Positions 16,455 through 23,939 of a DNA stretch of 64,000 bases are shown piece after piece; within the stretch, counting starts at the first letter, position 1, and the number at the start of each line of letters is the position of its first letter. This stretch comes from DATHWB01 sp040880725 (GTDB taxonomy: Bacteria; Actinomycetota; Acidimicrobiia; Spongiisociales; ZC4RG35): contig JBBDHV010000035.1 of NCBI GenBank assembly GCA_040880725.1, positions 1-64,000 of the forward strand. Reading direction: 5' to 3'. The notes under the pieces were generated by a model. It ran no database searches and was not told the origin of the DNA. It was given only the letters and a program-made list of their open reading frames with translations. The position numbers and the translations under genes are program-made.

Positions 16455-16494
16455 AGTCCCACCGTAAGGCATCCGCGCGGCAACCTCAACTGTT

Positions 16495-16521
16495 CGTGGA
16501 TTCAAACTGACCCACTACCCG
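16495..16521 (-). repeat. Right terminal inverted repeat
   Basis: Exact complement of the left repeat. TCAC follows it, matching the four bases before the left repeat. Confidence 0.9.
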
Positions 16522-16546
16522 TCACCGCCGAGCGGGGTGCGTGAGG

Positions 16547-16552
16547 TACGCT
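16547..16552 (+). promoter_or_regulatory. Candidate -10 (TACGCT), leaderless
   Basis: Ends 6 bases before the ATG at 16559. It lies 26 bases outside the right terminal repeat of the mobile element. Confidence 0.4.
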
Positions 16553-16558
16553 CGACAC

Positions 16559-16849
16559 ATGGCAGAGCAATCCAAGCCGAAACGGAGATCTGCTCTCGCA
16601 AGGCTGTGGAGATTCGCGCTGATGGTGATCGGAGCCGTTGCGATCATCGGCGAGCTTCGCAAGTCTCCCTCCGAACGCACTTGGCACGGCAAAGTCGCCG
16701 ACTTCGTCCCGTACGACTTTCGCATGCCCACGGTCGCTCGGTTCCGTGAGACCTACTGGAGCCCAAACGGGCCGATCATTTCGAGCAAGCTCTGGGGCGT
16801 CGGCTGGGCGCTCAACCTCGGGGCGATCAAGGCACGATTCGGCGCCTGA
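16559..16849 (+). CDS. DUF5808-like small membrane protein
   Basis: A 96-residue protein with a basic N-terminus, one hydrophobic segment (about 17-35), then VPYDFRMPTVARFRETYW and a closing GVGWALN. These segments fit the DUF5808 family, which is common in actinobacteria and of unknown function. The ATG at 16559 is supported by TACGCT 6 bases upstream. It is host DNA just right of the mobile element. Confidence 0.65.
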   Translation: MAEQSKPKRRSALARLWRFALMVIGAVAIIGELRKSPSERTWHGKVADFVPYDFRMPTVARFRETYWSPNGPIISSKLWGVGWALNLGAIKARFGA

Positions 16850-16993
16850 GTCTCCCGCGCCCGCCGCAATCCGGCTGGCCGAAAGCGTTATCCCCGCGTG
16901 ACGACGCCCTCGACGTTGCGAGACTCCGGGAGGCGGCTGTCGTGACCGACCTCACTCCAACATTCGACTCCCGTCCGTGTCATTGGCTTCTCT

Positions 16994-17012
16994 GATAGCA
17001 CGTACTGCTATC
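16994..17012. promoter_or_regulatory. Palindromic operator of the toxin-antitoxin operon
   Basis: GATAGCA (16994-17000), spacer CGTAC, TGCTATC (17006-17012) is a perfect 7-bp inverted repeat just before the antitoxin gene. The right arm overlaps the likely -10 TATCCT (17009-17014), which ends 6 bases before the ATG. This is the position expected for autorepression. Confidence 0.6.
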
Positions 17013-17020
17013 CTTTTCGT

Positions 17021-17227
17021 ATGGCAACCAGAACCACCTTCACTCTCGAGGAGTCACTCGCGGAACAAGCACGGGAGCTCGGGATCAACATCTCCGCAGC
17101 AGCGCGCCACGGTGTTGCCACTGCCGTGCGCGCCGCCCTCGCCGAGAGGGATCGGGCCGCATACGAAAGACATCCTGAAGTGGTCGACCCGTTCTGGATC
17201 GAAGCGGAAGCGTGGAGCTCTGAATGA
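17021..17227 (+). CDS. Antitoxin of a MazE/MazF-like pair (ribbon-helix-helix type)
   Basis: A 68-residue acidic-tailed protein. The N-terminus (RTTFTLEESLAEQARELGIN) looks like a ribbon-helix-helix DNA-binding fold. The C-terminus (EVVDPFWIEAEAW) resembles the toxin-embracing tail of CcdA/MazE-type antitoxins. The gene ends in an ATGA overlap with the toxin gene. A palindrome covering its -10 suggests autoregulation. The subfamily is uncertain. Confidence 0.8.
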   Translation: MATRTTFTLEESLAEQARELGINISAAARHGVATAVRAALAERDRAAYERHPEVVDPFWIEAEAWSSE

Positions 17228-17532
17228 CGCGAGGCGAGATCTGGCTTGCTCAGGTTGGCGGCAAGCACCGTCCCGTCCTGGTGCTCACTCGCAACGAGGT
17301 ACTCGAAGTCCGGTCGCTGGTCACGGTGGCCGAGGTCACATCCACCATGCGAGGACTGACGGTCGAGGTCGTCATCGATGACGAGACCGCGGGACTCGAC
17401 CAGAAGTCCGCAATCAACTGCGACGGTCTCCACACCGTCCCGCAGACAATGCTCACCCAGCACGTCGGAGCGATCGACGACAGAGAGCTCGATCGAGTCT
17501 GCGCCGCCATCGGCCACGCCCTCGGCTGCTGA
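17224..17532 (+). CDS. MazF/PemK-type endoribonuclease toxin
   Basis: A 102-residue protein with the PemK/MazF beta-barrel signature: RGEIWLAQV at the start, KHRPVLVLTR with the catalytic Arg region, and the SAINCDGLHTV segment carrying the conserved Ser/Thr. MazF toxins cut mRNA or tRNA at short sequence motifs. It is translationally coupled to the antitoxin (ATGA at 17224-17227). The module lies between an IS-like element and a tRNA gene, a common location for mobile or stabilising modules. Confidence 0.88.
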   Translation: MTRGEIWLAQVGGKHRPVLVLTRNEVLEVRSLVTVAEVTSTMRGLTVEVVIDDETAGLDQKSAINCDGLHTVPQTMLTQHVGAIDDRELDRVCAAIGHALGC

Positions 17533-17581
17533 CGGTAGGTCCCGCGTTCCGACGCCCCGAGATCGCCCGAACGAGCTATTT

Positions 17582-17601
17582 GGTGGAGCTGACGGGATTC
17601 G
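17582..17601. repeat. Partial copy of the tRNA-Ala 3' end, att-like relic
   Basis: GGTGGAGCTGACGGGATTCG matches 17793-17812, which covers the 3' end of tRNA-Ala, at 18 of 20 positions and in the same orientation. Such copies mark past integrations at tRNA genes. Confidence 0.4.
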
Positions 17602-17737
17602 CGATGAGTGCGGACGAAAGAACAGCCTCGACGGCATCTCGTTCGCACGTGCCGGTTGACCCAGGAACCGACCGACCCTGGTGGCCGGGGTATTTGTCAT
17701 CGCGCCGGCGAACAGATCTCGGATCATCAATGCGAAT

Positions 17738-17763
17738 GGCTCTTCGACTCATGCCGAAGAGCC
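17738..17763 (-). terminator. Hairpin downstream of tRNA-Ala
   Basis: GGCTCTTCG (17738-17746) pairs with CGAAGAGCC (17755-17763) around an 8-base loop. It lies 32 bases past the tRNA 3' end on the minus strand. No T-run follows. Confidence 0.45.
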
Positions 17764-17794
17764 AATCCTCGCAGTACTGAAGAGAACCGTCGGG

Positions 17795-17868
17795 TGGAGC
17801 TGAGGGGATTTGAACCCCTGACCCCCTCGTTGCGAACGAGGTGCTCTGCCGAGCTGAGCTACAGCCCC
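17795..17868 (-). tRNA. tRNA-Ala (anticodon CGC)
   Basis: A 74-base cloverleaf runs from GGGGCTG to CAGCTCCA on the minus strand. The anticodon stem CCTCG/CGAGG encloses TTCGCAA, which gives anticodon CGC. The T arm is AGGGG-TTCAAAT-CCCCT. CCA is not encoded. Confidence 0.95.
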
Positions 17869-17903
17869 AAGGCCCGGGAAGAGTAGCAGTGCCTCTAGGG
17901 ACC

Positions 17904-18542
17904 TCAGCTCCCGCGATGGCGCTCGAGGTCGGCCCGGAGCCGGTCCTGGACGACGGTCGACGTCAGATCGGCTCGGGACCGCTCGACCAAGGACCGGCCG
18001 ACGTCGGTGGTGCGACGCAATCCCGACGTCATCCCGTCCGGATAATCCATGGTGGCCAGGAGGTCGACGATGGCGTCCATCGCCGCCAGCAGTCGCTCCG
18101 CCTCGTCGATGTGACCGGTGCGAAGACGATCGAGCATCCGCCGCCGGCATTCCCCGACGGTTTCACCCAATCCGTGGAGGTACGGAACAGGGTCGACACC
18201 CATGTCCAGGGCCGTCGGAAGCGCCTCGCCGGCGAAAATCGCGGCAGTGAGCCGAGCCTCGGCATATTCCTTCGCGGCGTCGGTGATGAAGCCCGCGTGC
18301 AGGATGTCTTGGTGGTCTTCCAGTCCGTCGGTGATCTCTGCCAGCGTCGAACCGGCCTGTTCGATCAGCAAAGAGGCTGCATCGGTTTCGCCCCGGTGGA
18401 GGCTTCGAATGGCGTTCGCACTTGCGCGGATGACGTTCCGACTCCCGGTGATCCCCCGCTCCCGAGCGGCGAACCGGTCATCGAGGACCGGACGGACCTC
18501 GGTCGCAACACGGTCGAGATCGTGGGAGGAAACCGGGCTCAC
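17904..18542 (-). CDS. Translin family protein
   Basis: A 212-residue all-helical protein. It shows the translin pattern: SRNVIRASANAIRSLHRGE (about 34-52), FITDAAKEYAEARL (about 85-98), DPVPYLHGLGETVGECRR (about 116-133) and a C-terminal SGLRRTTDVGRSLVERSRADL. Eukaryotic translin binds single-stranded DNA and RNA, and with TRAX forms an RNase. Prokaryotic members exist but are little studied. It is coupled by ATGA to the membrane protein gene upstream. Confidence 0.8.
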   Translation of the reverse strand: MSPVSSHDLDRVATEVRPVLDDRFAARERGITGSRNVIRASANAIRSLHRGETDAASLLIEQAGSTLAEITDGLEDHQDILHAGFITDAAKEYAEARLTAAIFAGEALPTALDMGVDPVPYLHGLGETVGECRRRMLDRLRTGHIDEAERLLAAMDAIVDLLATMDYPDGMTSGLRRTTDVGRSLVERSRADLTSTVVQDRLRADLERHRGS

Positions 18543-18985
18543 TGGCCGGCGACGATACGGACCTGATGAGCGTCGGCATCATGGGGACGGTTCGCCTCGT
18601 GGGTCTGGGCAGCACGAGCCTCGCGCTGGTGGCGGACCTGCATCAACATCCCGATGTACCACGCGATGGCGGCATCGATCGTGAGGTGGGCGAGGAGCCA
18701 GCCGATCGACTGCATTGCATAGGCAGCCGCGAGCGAACCGACGGCGAGAACGACCAGCACGCCCAGAGCCCGGCGCCGCCGGGAACGCACGACGTCGCGC
18801 GCGGTCACCGTCGAAGGTGTCATGGCACGCCGTTGGACATCGGCCATCAGGTGCGTCCAGCGGTCGAAATCCTCTGTTGAGTTGAGCGGTGCTTCTTTGC
18901 GGCCGCCGGAGATCGAAGGGAAGAGGTAGATACCCCAGATCGTGGCAAGAACCAGCGCGGCGATGAGAAATGGTGCGGTAAACAT
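18539..18985 (-). CDS. Hypothetical membrane protein
   Basis: A 148-residue protein with a hydrophobic N-terminal segment (about 2-22), a soluble stretch with an RSRRRRA basic cluster, and two more hydrophobic segments (about 79-112). The C-terminal tail is rich in His, Glu and Ala. I do not recognise the family. The ATG at 18985 gives a normal membrane N-terminus; an upstream in-frame start at 19132 would reach into moaC. Its stop overlaps the translin start, so the two may act together. Confidence 0.65.
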   Translation of the reverse strand: MFTAPFLIAALVLATIWGIYLFPSISGGRKEAPLNSTEDFDRWTHLMADVQRRAMTPSTVTARDVVRSRRRRALGVLVVLAVGSLAAAYAMQSIGWLLAHLTIDAAIAWYIGMLMQVRHQREARAAQTHEANRPHDADAHQVRIVAGQ

Positions 18986-19064
18986 TATGTATGTGGGGTG
19001 CTCGCTCCGCACGAGCCGTGCAAGAACCCTAGCCGTGGAGCCGGTCGCTGCCCAAGCACAATCG

Positions 19065-19532
19065 TCATTTCGTCCAGGTCCCCGAACGGCCGCCCGACTT
19101 GGACAGCAGCCGCACCGGACCGATCTCAACACCTTTTTCGACGCCCTTCACCATGTCGTAGAGAGTCAACGCTGCGACCGACACCGCAGTCATTGCCTCC
19201 ATCTCCACGCCGGTCTGGCCTCTCGTCCGCACCGCTGCCTCGATCCGCGCCCCGCCTGGGTGGGTTTCGACCCGAACTTCGACACCCGTGATTGCGACCG
19301 GATGACAGAGGGGGATGAGATCGGGCGTGCGCTTTGCTCCCATGATGCCTGCGAGACGGATCGACGCCAGGGCGTCGCCCTTGGGGAGGTCCCCGCCGAA
19401 CAGTGCCGCACTGGTGGCTTCTGACATGGTGACGAGGCATTCCGCCACGGCCACCCGTTCGGTGACGTCCTTGTCGCCGACATCGACCATGTGCACCTCC
19501 CCGGACTCCGACAGGTGAGGGAAATCGCTCAT
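19065..19532 (-). CDS. moaC: Cyclic pyranopterin monophosphate synthase
   Basis: Converts the MoaA product to cyclic pyranopterin monophosphate in molybdenum cofactor synthesis. The 155-residue protein keeps the catalytic lysine K51 (DLPKGDA), the PLCHPVAITG loop with H77, VEMEAMTAV (109-117) and D126 in LYDMVKG. It is coupled to moeA by an ATGA overlap at 19529-19532. Other mo genes (moaA, moaD, moaE) are not in the window. Confidence 0.96.
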   Translation of the reverse strand: MSDFPHLSESGEVHMVDVGDKDVTERVAVAECLVTMSEATSAALFGGDLPKGDALASIRLAGIMGAKRTPDLIPLCHPVAITGVEVRVETHPGGARIEAAVRTRGQTGVEMEAMTAVSVAALTLYDMVKGVEKGVEIGPVRLLSKSGGRSGTWTK

Positions 19533-20749
19533 CCGAGCACCTCCTCGACGGTGCGCGATGCGGGAAGCCGGAATTCCAGGATCGGAACGGATGCCCCCAC
19601 CTCCATGACACCCACGCCGACGTCGACCACTGCCAGGGCATCGGCATTCGTAGTCGCAGAGAGGACGTTGGAACCCTGATCGCCTGCGAGCTTCACGCTG
19701 GCGCCGTCCCTCACCACGCGGAGGAACACGGTCTTGGCCGGGTCGGTCTCGACCCGCTCCCCCCAGACGCCCGTCGTGAGCGGTCTGAAGAGGCGGCGGT
19801 CCCCGCGCATGGACAGCAGACCAGGACGGACGAAGTTCTCGAAGGCCACCAGTACCGAGACCGGATTCCCCGGGAGTCCGAACAGCGGCGTGCCGTTGAT
19901 CGATCCGAACGCAAACGGCTTGGCCGGCTGCATCGCGACCTTCCACAACTCGACGGAGCCGACCTCGGCAAGGACCTGCTTGACCAGGTCATAGTCCCCC
20001 ATGGACACGCCGCCCGACGTGATGATGGCGTCACATTCGACAGCGGCCGCTCGCAGCGCCGCGCGGAGAGTGTCGGCATCGTCGCCCACAATCCCGAAGT
20101 CCCGCACCGTGACTCCTACCTCTGCGAGCAAACCCTTGAGCAGCGGCCGGTTGGCATCCCGGATCGTGCCCGGCGCCAACTCCTCGGTATCCGGCGCAAG
20201 CACCTCGTCGCCCGTCGACATCACCGCGACGACTGGGTTGCGATACACCCGTGGGCGGGCGACACCGATGGTCGCGAGCACTCCGAGGTGCGGCGGGGTC
20301 AGGGCGGTGCCGGCTTCGAAGACGACGGCGCCGGCACGCACGTCTCCGCCTGCCATGCGCACGGCCGTTCCGCGCGCCACAGCGACTCGGACCGTGACTC
20401 TTCGGTCGGTGACGGCGGTGTCCTCCACCCGCACGACCGTGTCCGCCCCGGCGGGCATCGGGGCGCCGGTCATGATTCGGATCGCCGTCCCAGGGCGCAC
20501 TTCTCCTCGTGCGACGTGACCCGCCGCCACGTCCTCGAGAATCTCGAGTTCGGAGTGCGGCGCGGCCACGTCCGCCGCCTGGACGGCGAACCCGTCCATC
20601 GCGGAGTTCGCGAACGGTGGAACGTCGTGGGGTGCGACCACCGGCTCCGAGAGCACGAGGGTGAGCGCGTCGTCGAGATCGACGTCGACCTCCGGCAGCC
20701 TCCGCACTCCGTTCAGGACTTCGCGCTGGGCCTCGACGAGCGGTTTCAT
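19529..20749 (-). CDS. moeA: Molybdopterin molybdenumtransferase
   Basis: Inserts molybdate into adenylated molybdopterin. The 406-residue protein has the MoeA domain order: an N-terminal domain with the SAMDGFAV-type motif (NSAMDGFAVQ, about 48-57), a beta-barrel, the MogA-like domain with TSGGVSMGDYD, and FGLPGNPVSVLVAFENF. It is coupled at both ends by four-base overlaps, with galU upstream and moaC downstream. Confidence 0.95.
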   Translation of the reverse strand: MKPLVEAQREVLNGVRRLPEVDVDLDDALTLVLSEPVVAPHDVPPFANSAMDGFAVQAADVAAPHSELEILEDVAAGHVARGEVRPGTAIRIMTGAPMPAGADTVVRVEDTAVTDRRVTVRVAVARGTAVRMAGGDVRAGAVVFEAGTALTPPHLGVLATIGVARPRVYRNPVVAVMSTGDEVLAPDTEELAPGTIRDANRPLLKGLLAEVGVTVRDFGIVGDDADTLRAALRAAAVECDAIITSGGVSMGDYDLVKQVLAEVGSVELWKVAMQPAKPFAFGSINGTPLFGLPGNPVSVLVAFENFVRPGLLSMRGDRRLFRPLTTGVWGERVETDPAKTVFLRVVRDGASVKLAGDQGSNVLSATTNADALAVVDVGVGVMEVGASVPILEFRLPASRTVEEVLG

Positions 20750-21555
20750 TTCAGCAGCGATCGCATCCGGGATTCGAGTTCCTCGCCGAACCGGTCCAAG
20801 CCGAGCACCATCGAGGCGTTGAGCAGACCGATGGGATTGCCGATGTCGAGGAGGTCGATGTCGTCGATGTAGCCCTTGAGGCGGCCGCGTTTGCCGAGTT
20901 CGTCGATGGCGTCGGTCAACTGGATCTCCCCTCCGTGGCCCGGCTCCAACGTTGCGAGAATCGAAAAGACCTCCGACGTGAACAGGTACCGCCCGATCAG
21001 GGCGAGGTCCGACGGAGCGTCTTCGACCGATGGTTTCTCGACCGATCCCGACAACGACAACACGTTGTCCACGACTTCGGACGAGGGGATGGCGATGCCC
21101 TTCGTGGGGATGACCTCCGGCGGCACAGGACGCAGATACATCACCGAGTCGTAGTTATCGGCCGCCGCGGCGAGATTCGGGAGTACGTCGCGACCGGGCG
21201 AAACGATGTCGTCGGCGAGGATGCAGAAGAACGGCCGACCCGCCACCATTTCCTGGGCTTCGAAGATGGCGTGACCGAGCCCGAGAGGCTCCTCCTGGAC
21301 GACCGGACGGACCCTGATGTCCTCGAGACCTGGCAGCCTGCCCTCGGACACGAAGTGCTGGTGGATCAGGTGACCCACGTCGAGGTCCACCACGAGGATG
21401 GCCTCGGTGGCGCCGGCCCGTGCTGCCTCCTCCACCGCGTACTGGATCGCGGGTCGATCGACCACGGTGAGGAGCGCTTTGGGGACCACCCGGGTCGCCG
21501 GTCGCATCCTGGTCCCGCGACCCGCGGCTGGAATCACTGCCACATCGACTTTCAC
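20746..21555 (-). CDS. galU: UTP-glucose-1-phosphate uridylyltransferase
   Basis: Makes UDP-glucose from glucose 1-phosphate and UTP. The 269-residue protein starts with the nucleotide-binding motif IPAAGRGTRMRPATRVVPKA and keeps VVQEEPLGLGHA, the ADDIV metal site, VEKP and GEIQLTDAI. The start is GTG at 21555, overlapping the plsY stop as GTGA. Length is slightly short for GalU but normal for actinobacterial members. Confidence 0.93.
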   Translation of the reverse strand: MKVDVAVIPAAGRGTRMRPATRVVPKALLTVVDRPAIQYAVEEAARAGATEAILVVDLDVGHLIHQHFVSEGRLPGLEDIRVRPVVQEEPLGLGHAIFEAQEMVAGRPFFCILADDIVSPGRDVLPNLAAAADNYDSVMYLRPVPPEVIPTKGIAIPSSEVVDNVLSLSGSVEKPSVEDAPSDLALIGRYLFTSEVFSILATLEPGHGGEIQLTDAIDELGKRGRLKGYIDDIDLLDIGNPIGLLNASMVLGLDRFGEELESRMRSLLK

Positions 21556-22145
21556 GTCGGAACTTTCTGTTCGGAACCTTGCAACATCCGCTGGATGTTG
21601 GGGCGATGACGCCAAATGATCAAGACGAGGATCGCGCCCAGCCAGAAGAGAGACCAGCCTTGCGCCCCGAATGCGTAGGCGAGGGGAATGGCGCCGGCCA
21701 CTCCGACGAGGGACGCGATCGAGGCGATCTTCAGCACCTTGGCGACCAGCAACCACGCCGCGGCGAGGATCAGCGCGGCGACAGGGATCGCGAAGACCAG
21801 GACGCCACCGCCGGTCGCCACGCCTTTCCCGCCACGGAACCGGTGGAACACCGGGAAGGCGTGGCCGAGCACCACGAGGAGGCCCGCGAGATAGACCATC
21901 GGCTGGTTGGCGGGATCCCCGCCGGCCGCGATCCAGCCGAATGAGGCGGCGATCACACCTTTCAACATGTCGCCCACAAGCACCATCGCGGCGGGACCCC
22001 TTCCCATCGTGCGCAGGACATTGGAGGTGCCGGGGTTGCCGGAGCCGACGGAGTGGATGTCGACACCGCGGCTGCGCGCCACGACCACCGCGAAGTCGAC
22101 AGAACCGACGACATACGCGCCCACGAGTGCGAGCCAGATAGGCAT
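21552..22145 (-). CDS. plsY: Glycerol-3-phosphate acyltransferase PlsY
   Basis: An integral membrane enzyme that acylates glycerol 3-phosphate from acyl-phosphate, the first step of phospholipid synthesis. The 197-residue protein has several hydrophobic spans and the three family motifs: GSGNPGTSNVLR near residue 36, FRGGKGVATGGGV near 103, and a third near the end. It is first in a coupled plsY-galU-moeA-moaC set. The ATG at 22145 has TACACT 6 bases upstream. Confidence 0.95.
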   Translation of the reverse strand: MPIWLALVGAYVVGSVDFAVVVARSRGVDIHSVGSGNPGTSNVLRTMGRGPAAMVLVGDMLKGVIAASFGWIAAGGDPANQPMVYLAGLLVVLGHAFPVFHRFRGGKGVATGGGVLVFAIPVAALILAAAWLLVAKVLKIASIASLVGVAGAIPLAYAFGAQGWSLFWLGAILVLIIWRHRPNIQRMLQGSEQKVPT

Positions 22146-22151
22146 GCGATC

Positions 22152-22157
22152 AGTGTA
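22152..22157 (-). promoter_or_regulatory. Candidate -10 (TACACT) of the plsY operon, leaderless
   Basis: Ends 6 bases before the plsY ATG. No Shine-Dalgarno sequence is visible. Confidence 0.4.
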
Positions 22158-22240
22158 GGGACCGGCCCAAACCCCGACATTCGGCGGGAATGTCGCTCAC
22201 CGGTACCATGTTGGATTCACTGAATTGAGAGCCGTGATAC

Positions 22241-22588
22241 ATGCCCACCTACGAATACCTCTGTAAGAACTGCGGCGAGCGCTTCGAAAAGGCGCAGTCG
22301 TTCTCGGCGCGCCCGATGAAGAAGCACGCGTCATGCGGGGGCGAGCTCCAGAAGATCTTTCACGCCAGCGGAGTGGTCTTCAAGGGATCCGGTTTCTACG
22401 CCACCGACAGCCGGCCGGGGCGCGCCTCGGCTGACTCTGACTCATCGGGCACGACGGATTCGAAGGATTCGAAGGACTCGAAGGACTCGACGCCGAAGAA
22501 ATCCGACGGCACCAAGAAAGACGCCGCTCCCAAGAAGGAATCGAAGCCGAAGACATCGACCCCGTCGTCTTCGGCCGCCGCGGACTGA
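22241..22588 (+). CDS. FmdB family zinc-ribbon protein
   Basis: A 115-residue protein. The N-terminal 45 residues are the FmdB-type ribbon: PTYEYLCKNCGERFEKAQSF, then SCGG (only one cysteine in the second knuckle), then KIFHASGVVFKGSGFY. The rest is low-complexity Ser/Asp/Lys/Pro sequence, partly encoded by a 9-base tandem repeat around 22458-22490. FmdB proteins are proposed regulators, but the function is not established. It lies upstream of a SAF-like gene and uppP. Confidence 0.88.
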   Translation: MPTYEYLCKNCGERFEKAQSFSARPMKKHASCGGELQKIFHASGVVFKGSGFYATDSRPGRASADSDSSGTTDSKDSKDSKDSTPKKSDGTKKDAAPKKESKPKTSTPSSSAAAD

Positions 22589-22620
22589 ACGGACCTCTTC
22601 GCAGCCCCGTCGTCGGCAGA

Positions 22621-22626
22621 TACGTT
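22621..22626 (+). promoter_or_regulatory. Candidate -10 (TACGTT), leaderless
   Basis: Ends 7 bases before the GTG at 22634. Confidence 0.4.
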
Positions 22627-22633
22627 CGGCGGC

Positions 22634-23143
22634 GTGTTCTGGCTTTCACGCCCGCCCTATGTGCGCTGGTCCCTGGCCGCCATCATCGTCGCCACAGGAC
22701 TGGTGATGGAGATCGCACCGGAGTCCACGACGCGGCACCCTTTCGTCGTCGTCGATCTCGCTGTCGGCGACGCGATCGACGACACGGCCGTCACCTGGCG
22801 GGACATCCCGCGCGGGTTGCTCGAACCGGTGGTGTTGCCAACGGTCGCCTCCCGTGCCCTCCGGGCCGGCGATCCGGTCCTCCTCGGCGACGGTTCGGCC
22901 GCCACGAACAGCGGCATTCCGGAAGGTTGGTGGGGAGTCGAGGTCGACCTCCCCGCCGGCGCACGTTCCGGTATGAGCGTGAAACTCGTCTCCGCAACCA
23001 CCGCTGTCGACGGCATCGTGATCGACGTCACAGACGGCGATTTCGGTGAACGGACCGGTCTGGTCGCCGTCCCGGGCGATGCCGCAGAAGGTGTGGCGAC
23101 CGCCGCACTCGACACGACCGTGATGGTCCTGCTCGGTGGGTAG
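22634..23143 (+). CDS. SAF-domain-like membrane-anchored protein
   Basis: A 169-residue protein with one N-terminal hydrophobic segment (about 9-26) and an extracellular beta-rich part. The segments VVDLAVGDAIDDTAVTWRDIP and SRALRAGDPVLLGD resemble a SAF domain, as in CpaB/FlgA. In actinobacteria such genes often follow fmdB. Function is unknown. The start is GTG at 22634, with a -10-like TACGTT 7 bases before it. Confidence 0.65.
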   Translation: MFWLSRPPYVRWSLAAIIVATGLVMEIAPESTTRHPFVVVDLAVGDAIDDTAVTWRDIPRGLLEPVVLPTVASRALRAGDPVLLGDGSAATNSGIPEGWWGVEVDLPAGARSGMSVKLVSATTAVDGIVIDVTDGDFGERTGLVAVPGDAAEGVATAALDTTVMVLLGG

Positions 23144-23146
23144 TGT
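23141..23146 (+). promoter_or_regulatory. Candidate -10 (TAGTGT) of uppP, leaderless
   Basis: Ends 6 bases before the GTG at 23153 and overlaps the stop codon of the preceding gene. Confidence 0.4.
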
Positions 23147-23152
23147 GACGCC

Positions 23153-23926
23153 GTGTTCGACGCCGTCGTGTGGGGCCTCGTCCAGGGCCTGACCGAGTTC
23201 CTCCCCATCTCCTCATCCGGTCACCTCGTCCTCGTCCCCGCCTTCCTCGCCGAGGTCGGGATCGATGTCGGCAACCCGGACCTGGCCATCACCGCCGTGC
23301 TCCACCTCGGCACCCTGCTGGCCGTACTGGCGTACTACCGCGTCGACATCCTGGGGATACTCCGCGCCCCGCGCGAGCCCCGTAACCGTCGGCTCGTCTT
23401 TCTGGTTGCCCTGGGCACGATCCCCGCCCTGATCGGCCTGCCTCTCCGGGAAGTCCTGGAGGACATCGAGGAGAGCCCCCGGCTCGTCGGGCTTGCCCTC
23501 ATCGGCACCGGGCTGATACTCGCTGTCGGAGCGCGCTGGGGGTTCGGGAGCCGGCGGCTCGAAACCGGCAGGACTGCCGACGCGTTGTTCGTGGGCTGTG
23601 CGCAGGCACTCGCCCTCCTTCCCGGGATCTCCCGGTCAGGTTCGACGATCACGGCGGCACTCCTCCGAGGCTTCGACCGAGCCGAGGCGGCCAGGTATTC
23701 CTTCCTGCTGGCGATGCCTGCGATCGCAGGAGGTGGGTTGATCTCGCTCCTGGACGTCGCCGGGACGTCGGTCGACCTCGGACCGGTCATCGTCGGAACG
23801 GTGGTCGCTGCGGTGTCGGGCTATGCCGCAATCGCACTGCTGATTCGACTTCTCGTGGCGCGCGGGCTGGGGCCGTTCGTGGGCTACTGCCTGGTGGTGG
23901 GGGCCGCGGCGCTCGTGTTCCTCTGA
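23153..23926 (+). CDS. uppP: Undecaprenyl-diphosphatase
   Basis: Recycles the cell-wall lipid carrier by removing one phosphate from undecaprenyl diphosphate (BacA family). The 257-residue protein is mostly hydrophobic and has both family motifs: GLTEFLPISSSGHLVL (12-27) and LLPGISRSGSTI (about 158-169). The start is GTG at 23153, ten bases after the SAF-like gene. Confidence 0.95.
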   Translation: MFDAVVWGLVQGLTEFLPISSSGHLVLVPAFLAEVGIDVGNPDLAITAVLHLGTLLAVLAYYRVDILGILRAPREPRNRRLVFLVALGTIPALIGLPLREVLEDIEESPRLVGLALIGTGLILAVGARWGFGSRRLETGRTADALFVGCAQALALLPGISRSGSTITAALLRGFDRAEAARYSFLLAMPAIAGGGLISLLDVAGTSVDLGPVIVGTVVAAVSGYAAIALLIRLLVARGLGPFVGYCLVVGAAALVFL

Positions 23927-23939
23927 CGCCTCGCCCTGA

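Larger units (their letters stand above)
13601..16521. mobile_element. IS1-family-like element with passenger genes
   Basis: A 2,921-bp unit bounded by perfect 27-bp terminal inverted repeats (13601-13627 and 16495-16521), flanked by TCAC on both sides (13597-13600 and 16522-16525). If the outermost C/G pair is not part of the repeat, the duplication reads GTCAC. Inside are a DDE transposase, a DUF3467 gene with a 45-residue frame, a Fic gene and a small Gly/Lys-rich protein. Single 60-base lines counted by hand inside fall to 45% GC (13861-13920) and 53% (15961-16020), against 65% for 12961-13020 outside. Confidence 0.85.
17533..17794. other. Intergenic region between mazF and tRNA-Ala
   Basis: No credible gene is seen. 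It holds a partial copy of the tRNA-Ala 3' end (17582-17601) and a 9-bp-stem hairpin (17738-17763). Confidence 0.6.

Noticed and set aside
22458..22490. Tandem 9-base repeat as a regulatory element
   Set aside because: It lies in frame in the low-complexity tail of the FmdB-like protein and is explained by repeated Asp-Ser-Lys codons.
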